Program-made: the position numbers and the translations under genes
In this document: in pieces, positions 50,794 to 58,668 of the stretch
How the letters are laid out: each line of letters begins with the position of its first letter
Position numbering within the stretch: the first letter of the stretch is position 1
Origin: an uncultured Bacteroidales bacterium
GTDB lineage: Bacteria > Bacteroidota > Bacteroidia > Bacteroidales > Paludibacteraceae
DNA: 64,000 nt
Direction: 5' to 3'
Assembly (NCBI GenBank): GCA_900319645.1
Contig: ONPG01000001.1
Coordinates: forward strand, 1 to 64,000
Notes under the pieces: model-generated
Told to the model about the DNA's origin: nothing
The model's database searches: none
Seen by the model: only the letters and a program-made list of their open reading frames with translations

Positions 50794-51246
50794 TTATCTC
50801 AGTTTGTTCGGCACATAGGCGCTTACGTCCTTGCCGTAGGAATACAGGTCACGGACGAGGGTGGAGGAGATATGTGCATACTCGGGACGGGTGTACAGGA
50901 TGATGGTCTCCACGCCTGCGAGTTGTTTGTTGGCTTCCGCCATGTTGCGTTCGTATTCAAAATCCTCCACACAACGGATGCCGCGGAGAATGAATTGTGC
51001 CTCGTTTTCTGCGGCAAAATCCACGGTCAGGCAATCATAGATGCCCACTTTGACGCGGGGTTCGTCGGCAAAGATCTTACGGATTGCCTCTTCGCGTTCA
51101 CGGATAGGGAAGGTCTCTTTCTTCGTACTGTTACGTCCGATACCGATAATAATCTCGTCGAACAACTCCAAGCCACGTTTCACGATATCATAGTGGCCGA
51201 TGGTAAACGGGTCGAACGACCCGGGGAAAATAGCTTTCTTACTCAT
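50794..51246 (-). CDS. coaD: Phosphopantetheine adenylyltransferase
   Basis: A 150-residue enzyme for the fourth step of coenzyme A synthesis (ATP plus phosphopantetheine to dephospho-CoA). The nucleotidyltransferase motif FPGSFDPFTIGH is at residues 7-18; IGIGRNSTKK, LRGIRCVEDFEYE and SSTLVRDLYSYG are also typical. Another CoA gene, coaBC, lies elsewhere in the window, so the pathway is not clustered. Confidence 0.96.
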   Translation of the reverse strand: MSKKAIFPGSFDPFTIGHYDIVKRGLELFDEIIIGIGRNSTKKETFPIREREEAIRKIFADEPRVKVGIYDCLTVDFAAENEAQFILRGIRCVEDFEYERNMAEANKQLAGVETIILYTRPEYAHISSTLVRDLYSYGKDVSAYVPNKLR

Positions 51247-51265
51247 AACTTTCAGTTTTCAGTTT

Positions 51266-52267
51266 TCAGTTTCCAACCGCTTTCTGGTGGTTGATAACAG
51301 GGTTGTTGTACATCTCGTATAGTTTCTCGCGCAGGAATGCTTCGTCTTTGTTGGGGATGTCTATCAGGGCGATCCGGCTCTCTATATATGCCTCAAAATC
51401 CGTGCCACGGTCGAATATCTCATATCCCATATGGATGTGACGGTCTATGATGTCGCATATATGTTGCGCCTGTTCACTATGGGGTTGCGTGCGATATTCG
51501 GGGTGAGCCGCCAGCATGACATCAATCTCGGGATTGATACTGGGTGTGAGGCGATAGACCACGCGTCCTTTGCGGCCGTGAATACCGGTTGCCATCGACT
51601 CCACGTCGTCCCGTTTAGTCTTGCGCCAGCGGGGATTGTCGCGTTTGAGCTGCATCTCACGGGCTTTGAGGTAGTCGCACGGGTCGTATTCATAGGAGAT
51701 ACTTACCGGGCAGATATTCAGGTCTTTGATTGCCTTGTAGAAATCCGGGCAATCCATCGTCAGCATGTGGAGCACAGAGGCTTGCGTGAGGTCGTTACTG
51801 TCCTTGGCACGTCCTTCGCGTTGGGCGAGCCAGATGGATTTATGGCGTGTACGCAGATGGCGGATATACGCGGACAGTTTCTTGGCGTTCTCCAACTGGG
51901 CATGTGCTCCGCAACCGCGTTTGACGGCAAAGCAACGGTTGAAACGCATCAGCACTTCTATCCATTTCTTGGCGAACAGGTTATCGCCTACGCCCATGTA
52001 CGGACGGATGAAATAGCGGGTTCGGAGCAGGTAGGATAACCAGGCAGCGTCCATGACGATGTCGCGATGGTTGGTCATGAAGAATGCACCATGACGGATG
52101 TCTTTCTCTATTTGCTTGCGGTCGCCCAAGTAGTCCAGACGAAGACCGTCCGTCGTCTTGTATTGGAGGTATTGCAAATACGGGAATACGAGCAGAAAAT
52201 CCGTGAACGGCAGGATGGCTGCCGTGTGATAGCACGCTATGTCCTTATATATATTTAACGGTTTCAA
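51266..52267 (-). CDS. PlsC-type acyltransferase
   Basis: About 334 residues from a proposed TTG at 52267 (MKPLNIYKDIACYHTAAIL). The acyltransferase motifs NHRDIVMD (His and Asp) and QREGRAKDS (matching EGT/EGR) are clear. A longer frame to 52354 would add residues translated from the taaatcg-type spacer and overlap the next gene, so it is rejected. It probably esterifies a glycerol or lysolipid, but the substrate is unknown. A second acyltransferase of this superfamily lies at 5333-6169. Confidence 0.85.
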   Translation of the reverse strand: MKPLNIYKDIACYHTAAILPFTDFLLVFPYLQYLQYKTTDGLRLDYLGDRKQIEKDIRHGAFFMTNHRDIVMDAAWLSYLLRTRYFIRPYMGVGDNLFAKKWIEVLMRFNRCFAVKRGCGAHAQLENAKKLSAYIRHLRTRHKSIWLAQREGRAKDSNDLTQASVLHMLTMDCPDFYKAIKDLNICPVSISYEYDPCDYLKAREMQLKRDNPRWRKTKRDDVESMATGIHGRKGRVVYRLTPSINPEIDVMLAAHPEYRTQPHSEQAQHICDIIDRHIHMGYEIFDRGTDFEAYIESRIALIDIPNKDEAFLREKLYEMYNNPVINHQKAVGN

Positions 52268-52307
52268 GATATGTATTATTTTACGATATTTACGATTTAC
52301 GATAGTC

Positions 52308-52664
52308 TCAGGCCATTTTGTCCAGCGCGGCTTTGGAGGCTTCACGATAGGCAACCATCAGTCCGCCTGTGCCGAGCAGGGTTCCGCCAAAATAGCGGAC
52401 GACTACCACGAGTATGTTATCCAATCCGCGGGCATCAATCGACCTCAGGATAGGAGCTCCGGCTGTGCCGTGCGGTTCGCCGTCGTCCTTGGTACGCCAT
52501 AGGTTCGGACCCAGACGATAGGCGTAGCATACATGACGGGCGTCGTGGTATTTTTTCTTGTACCACGCAATTCGCGTCTTGGCTTCGTCTTCGTCCTTGA
52601 TCGGCTCTGCGAAGGCGAGAAACTTGCTCCCGCGATCCTTGTATATTCCTTCTGCTACGGCCAT
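52308..52664 (-). CDS. IMPACT/YigZ-family protein, short form
   Basis: A 118-residue protein matching the N-terminal UPF0029/Impact domain: YKDRGSKFLAFAEPI, DARHVCYAYRLG, DDGEPHGTAGAPIL, NILVVVVRYFGGTLLGTGGL. Full-length bacterial homologues run to about 200 residues with a C-terminal DUF1949 domain that is missing here, and the usual residues before AEGIYK are also short. The function of the family is poorly known (ribosome- or translation-linked). Confidence 0.88.
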   Translation of the reverse strand: MAVAEGIYKDRGSKFLAFAEPIKDEDEAKTRIAWYKKKYHDARHVCYAYRLGPNLWRTKDDGEPHGTAGAPILRSIDARGLDNILVVVVRYFGGTLLGTGGLMVAYREASKAALDKMA

Positions 52665-52667
52665 TTA

Positions 52668-52710
52668 CCAATTATCAATTGTCAATTATCAATTGTCAAT
52701 TATCAATTAC
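52668..52710 (-). repeat. Heptad repeat between the C1 peptidase and IMPACT genes
   Basis: Alternating caattat and caattgt words, seven bases each. On the minus strand it reads attgataattgac, as in other transcript-oriented spacers. Confidence 0.92.
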
Positions 52711-53921
52711 CATTGAATCTTTTTCTTGATTTCTTTAGGCACGGCATTTTTGTGAACGAGCACGTCGTTGGTCTTGTAGCGCATGAACGCTTCGCTCACG
52801 TACCAAATACCTTTGTAGTCCGAACGCATGGTTCCCCAGCTGTTCTTGATCATGTAGTATTTCTTGCCGTTCTGGTCCTTAGCGATACCGAAGATCTGCA
52901 TGCCGTGGTCGTCGGTTGTCTCCCAGTTGTCGTAGGCGTCCTGACGCATTTGCTGGGTGATCTCTTTCTCCGGAAGGGGTTTCTTGGTCAGTTCTTCTTT
53001 CTTTTTGTCGGCAGTCATGCCCACCCATTTGGCCATGTCCGATCCTGTTATGTCGGCTCCGTGGTCGTCATCCGGCACTACGCCAATACCTTTGCGGGTG
53101 AAGCCTATCTCGCTCACGTCTGCGCCCCATGCGAGGGTGTAACCTTTGGCGAGGGCGTTGTCTATCACTTGCATCAGCTCGTCTATCGGCAGGTTGTACA
53201 TCTGGTCCATACGCCAGTTGTCCGGCACTTCCAGGGCGAATTTCTCGTAGAAAGGATGGTGGGTATAGCTGGTAAACGACACGTAGTCGTCTGCTTTCAG
53301 ACCCAGTTCCTTGACGAACGATTTGGGAGTGTAGGTCTTGCCTTCGTAGGTGAACTCCTCCGGACATTTGCCCAGATAGGTGTCATAGACAGCCTGCAGG
53401 CCTTCTTTCCAAACGGGTGAGATCCGTTTCAGTCCGTTCAGTCCTTTGAGGTAACCGCTTGCCACGTGGTCCAGTTCGCTATGAACGGGCAGGGTATCGT
53501 TCTTGGTCCATCCGTAGCGGATGCCGGGCATTGCTTCTTGCGGAACCAGACCGTAGTGCTCCATGCAATAGATCACGTCATAGGCGCTTCCGCCGGGGGC
53601 GAAATGCGGCTCGTTATACAGACGTACGCAATAGACTGCGCGGTCGATCATGGTCTTGCTCACGACGAACATCTCGCTCAGATCCAGCTCTTTGCCCTTG
53701 GTGCGCAGCACTTCCGACTCTAAGAATCCGATGGTCGAGAATGCCCAGCACGTCGAGCTGCGGTTCTGGTCTTTGACAGGAGTGATGCCCACGCTGTCAA
53801 TAGTGGTAAAACGGAATCCCTCTACGGTATCCTTGTCACTTTGTACCTTAACTGTGTCTGTTTGTGCAAAAAGGCTTGCACTCATTGCCGCCATAGCGGC
53901 TATAGTAAGTATCTTTTTCAT
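52707..53921 (-). CDS. C1-family cysteine peptidase (PepC/bleomycin hydrolase type)
   Basis: The ATG at 53921 gives 404 residues with a signal peptide (MKKILTIAAMAAMSASLFA), so it should be periplasmic or secreted. The catalytic triad is visible: Cys in QNRSSTCWAFSTIG, His in DDHGMQIFG, and Asn in MIKNSWGT. The long insertion between Cys and His is typical of the bleomycin hydrolase group. Bacteroidales use such aminopeptidases on peptides outside the cytosol. Confidence 0.93.
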   Translation of the reverse strand: MKKILTIAAMAAMSASLFAQTDTVKVQSDKDTVEGFRFTTIDSVGITPVKDQNRSSTCWAFSTIGFLESEVLRTKGKELDLSEMFVVSKTMIDRAVYCVRLYNEPHFAPGGSAYDVIYCMEHYGLVPQEAMPGIRYGWTKNDTLPVHSELDHVASGYLKGLNGLKRISPVWKEGLQAVYDTYLGKCPEEFTYEGKTYTPKSFVKELGLKADDYVSFTSYTHHPFYEKFALEVPDNWRMDQMYNLPIDELMQVIDNALAKGYTLAWGADVSEIGFTRKGIGVVPDDDHGADITGSDMAKWVGMTADKKKEELTKKPLPEKEITQQMRQDAYDNWETTDDHGMQIFGIAKDQNGKKYYMIKNSWGTMRSDYKGIWYVSEAFMRYKTNDVLVHKNAVPKEIKKKIQW

Positions 53922-53957
53922 AATTCTTGATTGATTCACACTTGCGGATAGTTGTTA

Positions 53958-55064
53958 TTAATCCGGGAACTCCATAAGGTACGCTTTGATAAACGCATCT
54001 ATGTCTCCGTCCATAACGGCATTCACGTTCGAGGTCTGATAGTTGGTACGATGGTCTTTGACACGCCGGTCGTCGAACACATAACTGCGGATCTGGCTTC
54101 CCCATTCGATTTTTTTCTTGCCTGCCTCCACTTTCGCTTGTGCCTGACGTCTTTTCTCCAACTCCAGTTCGTACAACTGCGAACGGAGGTGACGGAGGGC
54201 GTTCTCGCGGTTTTTCGGTTGGTCGCGGGTCTCGGTATTCTCTATCACGATCTCGTCCGGCTGACCGGTTAGCGGGTTGACAAATTTATAGTGCAGGCGC
54301 ACGCCCGATTCCACTTTGTTGACGTTCTGTCCGCCGGCTCCGGAGGAGCGGAAAGTGTCCCAGCTGATACCTGCGGGATTGACTTCCACCTCAATCGTGT
54401 CGTCTATCAGAGGCACTACGAACACGCTTGCGAACGAGGTCATACGTTTGCCTTGTGCGTTATAGGGACTCACGCGTACGAGACGATGGACGCCGTTCTC
54501 GCTTTTGAGATAGCCGTACGCCATGTCGCCTTCTATGTTGAACGTCACGGTCTTGATACCGGCTTCGTCGCCCTCCTGAAGGTTGGCTATCGTCACTTTG
54601 TAGTCATGCTTCTCGCAATACCGCTGGTACATACGCATCAGCTGTTCCGCCCAGTCCTGTGCCTCTGTGCCGCCTGCGCCGGAAACGATCTTCAGTACAG
54701 CTGGCATCTGGTCTTCCTCATGCGAAAGCATGTTTTTCATCTCCAGATCCTCCACTTCCTGCAAGGCATGTGCGTAAGCCGCATCCACTTCCTCTTCGGA
54801 AACCAGTTCTTCCTTGTAGTAGTCGAACGCGAGAGCAAGTTCTTCCACGGCTGCGCGGACGCCCTCATAGCCTTCTATCCATCGTTTGATACTTTTCACC
54901 TTGCGCATCTGCGCCTCGGCTACTTTGGCATCATCCCAAAAGCCGGGAGCCTGGGTGTGCAATTCTTCCTCCTCCAGCTGAATACGTTTCTCATCAATCT
55001 GCAGATACGCTTTGAGTTTGTCTGCCCGCTGTTGGATGTCTTTCAGTTGTTCTATTGTTATCAT
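53958..55064 (-). CDS. prfB: Peptide chain release factor 2
   Basis: A 368-residue release factor with GAGGQNVNKVESGVRLHY (GGQ). The stop-recognition loop reads VRVSPYNAQGKR, that is SPY where RF2 normally has SPF, and it lies in the RF2-type context. The start MITIEQLKDIQQRADKLKAYL continues without the in-frame UGA and +1 shift that regulate prfB in many bacteria (LQIDEKR here where others have L-shift-D). It should read UGA and UAA. Confidence 0.95.
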   Translation of the reverse strand: MITIEQLKDIQQRADKLKAYLQIDEKRIQLEEEELHTQAPGFWDDAKVAEAQMRKVKSIKRWIEGYEGVRAAVEELALAFDYYKEELVSEEEVDAAYAHALQEVEDLEMKNMLSHEEDQMPAVLKIVSGAGGTEAQDWAEQLMRMYQRYCEKHDYKVTIANLQEGDEAGIKTVTFNIEGDMAYGYLKSENGVHRLVRVSPYNAQGKRMTSFASVFVVPLIDDTIEVEVNPAGISWDTFRSSGAGGQNVNKVESGVRLHYKFVNPLTGQPDEIVIENTETRDQPKNRENALRHLRSQLYELELEKRRQAQAKVEAGKKKIEWGSQIRSYVFDDRRVKDHRTNYQTSNVNAVMDGDIDAFIKAYLMEFPD

Positions 55065-55068
55065 AAAT

Positions 55069-55147
55069 CAATTATCAATTGTCAATTATCAATTATCAAT
55101 TATCAATTATCAATTGTCCATTGTCCATTGTCCATTGTCCATTGTCC
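55069..55147 (-). repeat. Long heptad repeat spanning the kinase 3' end
   Basis: About eleven contiguous 7-base units, first caattat/caattgt words and then cattgtc words. On the minus strand the first units encode the end of the cytidylate-kinase-like protein; the rest is the spacer before prfB. Confidence 0.95.
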
Positions 55148-55705
55148 TTTCTCCCGTACGCAGTCGGCTATGAATCGTGCTATGGTCTTCGGTTCCAAGC
55201 CCGCCACATTCACCACTAAGTCATAGTTGCGGGCGTCATAACGGGTCTTGCCGCTAAAGGTCTTTGTGAAGTTCTCACGTGCCTCATCTACTTTTTTGAT
55301 CAGTTGCTCTGCGCTTTTCTCGTCGAGTTCCAAACGGCGTGCCACTTTCTCTATGCGGTAGGCTTTGTCTGCCATGAAAAAGACCTTGAACGCCCGTTTG
55401 TCGTCTTTGAAGATATGGAAACCCGTGCGACCCATGAGCACGCACGAACCTTTCTGTGCCAGCTCCAAGATGAGTTGTTTTTCCTCCTCGTATAGGTCTT
55501 TCGATACGTTTTCGTACCAGAAACTCGGTTTTACCGACTTGATCTGATCTACCGCATCTTGGGTCAGGTTACGTTCTTTGCGTATTGGTTCCAGCACTTG
55601 GCGGTCATACATAGGTACGCCTAACAGCTCTGCCAACGCGATGGCAATCTCTCGTCCACCGGTGCCAAATTCCCGGCCGATAGTTACGATAAAATGCTTT
55701 TCCAT
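55103..55705 (-). CDS. Cytidylate-kinase-like protein
   Basis: A 200-residue protein of the cytidylate kinase-like (AAA_26) family. The P-loop is atypical (IGREFGTGGREIA near residues 9-21); MYDRQVL, VLMGRTGFHIF and VFFMADKAYRIEKV follow. Members occur across Bacteroidales with no fixed role; a nucleotide kinase is likely. The last 14 residues (GQWTMDN then GQWTIDN) are translated from the heptad repeat and form a seven-residue repeat that ends at the stop codon. Confidence 0.85.
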   Translation of the reverse strand: MEKHFIVTIGREFGTGGREIAIALAELLGVPMYDRQVLEPIRKERNLTQDAVDQIKSVKPSFWYENVSKDLYEEEKQLILELAQKGSCVLMGRTGFHIFKDDKRAFKVFFMADKAYRIEKVARRLELDEKSAEQLIKKVDEARENFTKTFSGKTRYDARNYDLVVNVAGLEPKTIARFIADCVREKGQWTMDNGQWTIDN

Positions 55706-55739
55706 ATGGGTTGTTTCTTGTTGTTACTCAATTTGCATG

Positions 55740-55771
55740 CAAAGGTACAAAAAAAATCTGACATATGCAAG
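55740..55771 (-). promoter_or_regulatory. Promoter for the kinase-like gene and prfB
   Basis: On the minus strand, CTTG (55771-55768), 20 bases, then TACCTTTG (55747-55740). The -33 box reads CTTGCATATG. Confidence 0.8.
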
Positions 55772-56018
55772 TAAACGGGGTATTTTTTTTGAGAAAAGTG
55801 TAATTTTATTGTTGTTCAAGCTAAAGTTCAGGACTGCCAATCAAATTCAAACCGACATTTTTGTGTGAATCTGTGATTTGTGTGAATCACGACATATCTT
55901 TGCATCGGATTTCGGAAAGAGCCTTTAGATTAATGCTTCCTACATGCAGGCGCGCAACATATCTCAAGCATATCTCAAGCATCTTCATCGAAACAATTTA
56001 TATTTTTTGTGGAATTTA
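55772..56018. other. 247-bp gap between divergent promoters
   Basis: No credible gene. Two short direct repeats are seen: gtgtgaatc in the 55861-55887 stretch and the 11-base word catatctcaag, tandem around 55958-55980. An isolated TATCTTTG occurs at 55894-55901 without a clear -33 box. Confidence 0.55.
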
Positions 56019-56050
56019 TTTGCAGGTCTCAAAAAAAAGCAGTAATTTTG
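56019..56050 (+). promoter_or_regulatory. Promoter for tcdA
   Basis: TTTG (56019-56022), 20 bases, then TAATTTTG (56043-56050); the ATG at 56062 leaves a leader of about five to eight bases. Confidence 0.85.
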
Positions 56051-56061
56051 CACCCGATTTT

Positions 56062-56757
56062 ATGAATAACGACTTTTTCCATAGAACAGAGCTTCTTGTC
56101 GGAACGGAAGGAATGGCACGTCTCGCCTCTGCGCGTGTGATACTTTTTGGAGTGGGCGGAGTAGGGAGCTGGTGTGCGGAGAGCCTCATCCGTTCGGGTA
56201 TCGGTCATCTGACAATAGTCGATTCCGACTGCGTGGATGTGACGAATATCAACCGTCAGTTGCCGGCTACAACCCAGACCGTGGGACAACCCAAAGTGGA
56301 GGTGCTCCGGGCGCGTCTGCTGACCATTAACCCCGAGGCGGAGATTATCGCCCGGCAGGAGCGTTATACGCCCCAGACGGCGGAATCGTTCGGACTGGAG
56401 AACTACGACTACGTGATAGACGCTATCGACTCCCTCCCTGACAAAGCTGACCTGATCCTGCGTGCATCCGGAATGAAAACCAAACTGTTCTCCTCGATGG
56501 GAGCCGCCTTCAAGATGGATCCTACGCGTATTCAGGTGGCGGAGTTCTGGAAAGTGGCGGGATGTCCTCTGGCGGCTGCGCTACGCAACCGTTTCAAACG
56601 CAACAAGACCTTCCCCCAGCGCAAGTTCCGTTGTGTCTTCTCCGACGAGATGAGACGCCCCAAGGATGCCAAGGAAAACGGTACGGTTGTCCATATAACC
56701 GCCGTCTTCGGCTTTACGCTTGCCGGACTGGTCATCAAAGACGTAATTGAAAATTGA
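56062..56757 (+). CDS. tcdA: tRNA threonylcarbamoyladenosine dehydratase (ThiF/E1-like)
   Basis: The ATG at 56062 gives 231 residues. The E1-like Rossmann core shows VILFGVGGVGSWCAESLIRSG and VDSDCVDVTNINRQ, with VIDAIDSLPDKADLI and a C-terminal VHITAVFGFTLAG. TcdA cyclises t6A37 of tRNAs to ct6A with ATP. Upstream in-frame codons lie before and in the promoter and are not translated. Confidence 0.92.
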   Translation: MNNDFFHRTELLVGTEGMARLASARVILFGVGGVGSWCAESLIRSGIGHLTIVDSDCVDVTNINRQLPATTQTVGQPKVEVLRARLLTINPEAEIIARQERYTPQTAESFGLENYDYVIDAIDSLPDKADLILRASGMKTKLFSSMGAAFKMDPTRIQVAEFWKVAGCPLAAALRNRFKRNKTFPQRKFRCVFSDEMRRPKDAKENGTVVHITAVFGFTLAGLVIKDVIEN

Positions 56758-56766
56758 AGATTGAAA

Positions 56767-58668
56767 ATGAGAATAAACGAAATCATGAATGCCCTTCAGC
56801 CGCTTCGTGTGATAGGCGGTCTGAATGGTAACCTCGACATCCGTCATCTGCTGACCGACAGCCGTCAGTTGGCTCACTCGCAGGCGAAGAACACGCTTTT
56901 CTTCGCCCTCCGTACCGCCCATAACGACGGCACGAGATATATAGCCGACCTGTATGCGAAAGGCGTTCGCGTCTTCGTTGTGGGACTGGAGTCCATTGCC
57001 AACAACCCCTTGCCTGCCACCACGGACCCGACGGTCTTTATAGTGGTGGACAACGCCCTGAATGCCTTGCAGGATCTGGCGGCTTACGTCCGCTCGCAGT
57101 TCCACGGCACGGTCATCGGCATAACCGGTTCCAACGGCAAGACCACCGTCAAGGAATGGCTCTTCCAACTGCTCAAAGACGACTACTGGGTGATCCGTTC
57201 GCCTAAGTCCTACAACTCGCAGATAGGCGTCCCGCTCTCCGTTTGGCAACTGACGAACCTGCAGGACGGCAAAGTGCCGGGATCCAAGAAAAAACCAATC
57301 GCTATCTTCGAGGCAGGTATCTCACAACCCGGCGAGATGGAAAGGCTGGAACAAATCATCCGACCCACCATAGGCGTCATCACCTATATCGGCCACGAAC
57401 ACGACGAGAACTTCCTCTCGCTGGAACAAAAACGGGCGGAGAAAATGAAACTCTTTGTCCGCTCCAAGCAAGTGATAGAAGACCCGACCCATCAGAACGC
57501 CCGCACGTGTGCCGCCGTGATGCGTGCCTTGGGCTACGACGAAGAGACCATCGCCTCGCGTATCCTCCACCAGACCCACGAGACCGTGCTCTCGGTCAAC
57601 CTCTCCGCACTCGTGGACAACGTACGCTATTTCCGCTCGCTCCTCCGTCCCGAAACCAAACTGACCTGTATGGTCAAGGCGTTTGCCTACGGAGCCGGTA
57701 GCGTGGAGGTCAGCAAAGCCCTTCAGAAAAGCGGTATGGTCGATTATCTGGCTGTGGCGGTTGCCGACGAAGGTGTGGAACTCCGCAAAGCCGGTATCAC
57801 CCTGCCGATCATCATCATGGATCCCGAGGTGGCAGCGCTCGACATCATCCTGGAGAACAACCTCGAACCGAACGTCTATTCCTTCGCATCGCTGGAGAAC
57901 ATCATAGAAGCCGCCGAAGCCAAAGGACTGGAGAACTATCCCGTCCACGTGAAGATAGACAGCGGCATGCACAGGCTGGGATTCTACCACGAAGAGATGC
58001 CGGCTCTTATTGCCCGTCTCCGCGGACAGAAAGCCGTCCGCGTGGCGTCGGTCTTCTCCCACCTGGCAGGAAGCGACGAACAGCAGTTTGACGAGTTCAC
58101 GCTTTCACAGATTCACTATTTCGATACCTGTGCCGAGCAACTCAAAGCCGGACTGAATTACCCGATAATCAAACATATCTGCAACTCCGCGGGCATAGAG
58201 CGTTTCAGCCAATACCAGTTCGACATGTGCCGTCTGGGTATTGGTCTGTACGGGTTCTCGTTCGCGGGCGCAAGACTGCGTAACGTCTGCACGCTCAGGA
58301 CAACCATCCTCTCCGTCAAGACCGTCAAAGCCGGAGAGACCATCGGCTACGGCCGACATACCACGCTAACCGAAGACCGCACGATAGCCGTCATACCAAT
58401 CGGTTATGCCGACGGCTTCGACCGGCGTTTCTCCAACTACGGAGGCGAAGTGCTCATCCGCGGCAAACGTTGTCCGGTGGTGGGAAACGTGTGCATGGAT
58501 CAGGCTATGATTGACGTCACAGGCACAGATGCACAACCCGGAGATGCAGTCGAGATCTTCGGAGATAAACTGCCGCTTGAGGAACTGGCGGACAAACTTG
58601 GCACAATCACCTACGAAATACTAACATCCGTTTCCCGCCGTGTCCAACGTATCTATTTCTACGAATAG
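56767..58668 (+). CDS. MurF-Alr fusion with a truncated MurF part
   Basis: The ATG at 56767 gives 633 residues. From about residue 280 to the end is a complete alanine racemase: MVKAFAYGAG (PLP lysine), KIDSGMHRLGF, HICNSAGI, CRLGIGLYG, GYGRHTT, PIGYADGFDRR, VGNVCMDQAMID. Before it stands part of MurF (the D-Ala-D-Ala-adding ligase): the UDP-binding domain, ATP loop GITGSNGKTTVKEW, SYNSQIGVPLSVW and YIGHEHDENFLSLEQKRAEK. Then the sequence jumps to DPTHQNARTCAAVMRALGY, and the whole third domain is absent. Typical Bacteroidota MurF-Alr proteins are over 800 residues, so roughly 150-200 are missing. Alr is predicted active; MurF is doubtful. Confidence 0.93.
   Translation: MRINEIMNALQPLRVIGGLNGNLDIRHLLTDSRQLAHSQAKNTLFFALRTAHNDGTRYIADLYAKGVRVFVVGLESIANNPLPATTDPTVFIVVDNALNALQDLAAYVRSQFHGTVIGITGSNGKTTVKEWLFQLLKDDYWVIRSPKSYNSQIGVPLSVWQLTNLQDGKVPGSKKKPIAIFEAGISQPGEMERLEQIIRPTIGVITYIGHEHDENFLSLEQKRAEKMKLFVRSKQVIEDPTHQNARTCAAVMRALGYDEETIASRILHQTHETVLSVNLSALVDNVRYFRSLLRPETKLTCMVKAFAYGAGSVEVSKALQKSGMVDYLAVAVADEGVELRKAGITLPIIIMDPEVAALDIILENNLEPNVYSFASLENIIEAAEAKGLENYPVHVKIDSGMHRLGFYHEEMPALIARLRGQKAVRVASVFSHLAGSDEQQFDEFTLSQIHYFDTCAEQLKAGLNYPIIKHICNSAGIERFSQYQFDMCRLGIGLYGFSFAGARLRNVCTLRTTILSVKTVKAGETIGYGRHTTLTEDRTIAVIPIGYADGFDRRFSNYGGEVLIRGKRCPVVGNVCMDQAMIDVTGTDAQPGDAVEIFGDKLPLEELADKLGTITYEILTSVSRRVQRIYFYE

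Noticed and set aside
52268-52354. Longer N-terminus for the acyltransferase
   Set aside because: It translates the taaatcg-type spacer and the end of the IMPACT gene, with no family similarity.
55861-56061. N-terminal extension of the TcdA frame
   Set aside because: The promoter at 56019-56050 lies inside it, and the ThiF fold begins after the ATG at 56062.
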